Part shown: positions 63,964 to 64,000 of the stretch, piece after piece
Layout of the letters: every line of letters starts with the position of its first letter
Numbering within the stretch: the first letter of the stretch is position 1
Assembly (NCBI RefSeq): GCF_001708445.1
Contig: NZ_CP015637.1
Span: forward strand, 6,077,001-6,141,000
Reading direction: 5' to 3'
DNA length: 64,000 nt
Source of the DNA: Pseudomonas fluorescens
Lineage (GTDB): Bacteria; Pseudomonadota; Gammaproteobacteria; Pseudomonadales; Pseudomonadaceae
Program-made: the position numbers and the translations under genes
Notes under the pieces: generated by a model
Database searches by the model: none
Seen by the model: only the letters and a program-made list of their open reading frames with translations
Told to the model about the DNA's origin: nothing

Positions 63964-64000
63964 TCAGTTGCTGGAGAGTCGATCGCCCTTGGCAAACTTC
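63964..64000 (-). CDS. 3' end of a probable TonB-family gene (partial)
   Basis: The last 11 codons of a minus-strand frame (KFAKGDRLSSN, then TGA) are seen at the window edge. In Pseudomonas, the gene before algH in this order is usually a tonB homologue (followed further by gshB). The call is therefore from synteny and a basic, short C-terminus only; the domain lies outside the window. Confidence 0.45.
   Translation of the reverse strand, partial: KFAKGDRLSSN

Overview
The window is core chromosome of a Pseudomonas of the fluorescens group. The evidence is the high GC content, the gene order (metK to fba; metF to rhlE; ftsYEX-rpoH; thiSG-trmB; metXW; proC-yggS-pilT; pyrRBC'-ruvX-algH), all typical of Pseudomonas, and a dense set of REP/REPIN palindromes of the kinds common in fluorescent pseudomonads. 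The species call is inference from gene content; no 16S rRNA or tRNA gene is present. I recognise no prophage, CRISPR array, defence system, plasmid gene or intact transposase.

Layout. 1-9.1 kb: 3' part of dbpA, a flavoprotein, a YccS-type membrane protein, a periplasmic binding protein, elaA, a small winged-helix protein, a YgjP-type metalloprotease and a REC-PAS-GGDEF-EAL response regulator. 9.4-11.1 kb: a short accessory patch with a PL7 lyase, an unknown exported protein and AT-rich DNA. 11.1-20.1 kb: sugar-phosphate enzymes (fba, pgk, epd, tkt) with two small lipoprotein genes, then a divergent ArsR-methyltransferase regulator with metK. 20.2-28.7 kb: ligB between two small exported proteins, a cytochrome c', mltA, MAPEG, DMT, Na+/H+ antiporter, FNT and thioesterase genes. 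28.9-31.5 kb: SAH riboswitch, ahcY and metF. 31.5-39.4 kb: a glycosyltransferase-like gene, a second binding protein, rhlE, yceI with cytochrome b561, bioA and rsmE. 39.4-39.7 kb: a nested repeat cluster. 39.7-47.5 kb: rsmD, an M16 protease pair, ftsYEX and rpoH. 47.5-64 kb: mtgA, thiSG-trmB, hemW-rdgB, metWX, yggT-proC-yggS, pilT, a C40 peptidase, a TM2 protein, pyrRBC', ruvX, algH and the 3' end of a probable TonB gene.

How the genes fit together. The methyl cycle is the strongest theme: metK, ahcY, metF, metX and metW are all here. Two regulatory layers on that cycle are visible: an S-adenosylhomocysteine riboswitch on ahcY(-metF), and an ArsR/methyltransferase fusion beside a perfect 26-bp palindrome upstream of its operon with metK. 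Envelope functions form a second theme (mltA, mtgA, C40 peptidase, MliC, YceI, FtsEX, FtsY, and rpoH with an AlgU-type promoter). The repeats are patterned: one REP family sits mostly between convergent genes, another between tandem genes, and at 39.46-39.60 kb a MITE-like element with a 10-bp target duplication has landed in a REP and itself carries a different REPIN. No wholly new multi-gene system was found; the most novel-looking items are that nested element, the palindrome of the ArsR-methyltransferase gene, the long unexplained rhlE leader and the AT-rich patch at 10.3-11.1 kb.
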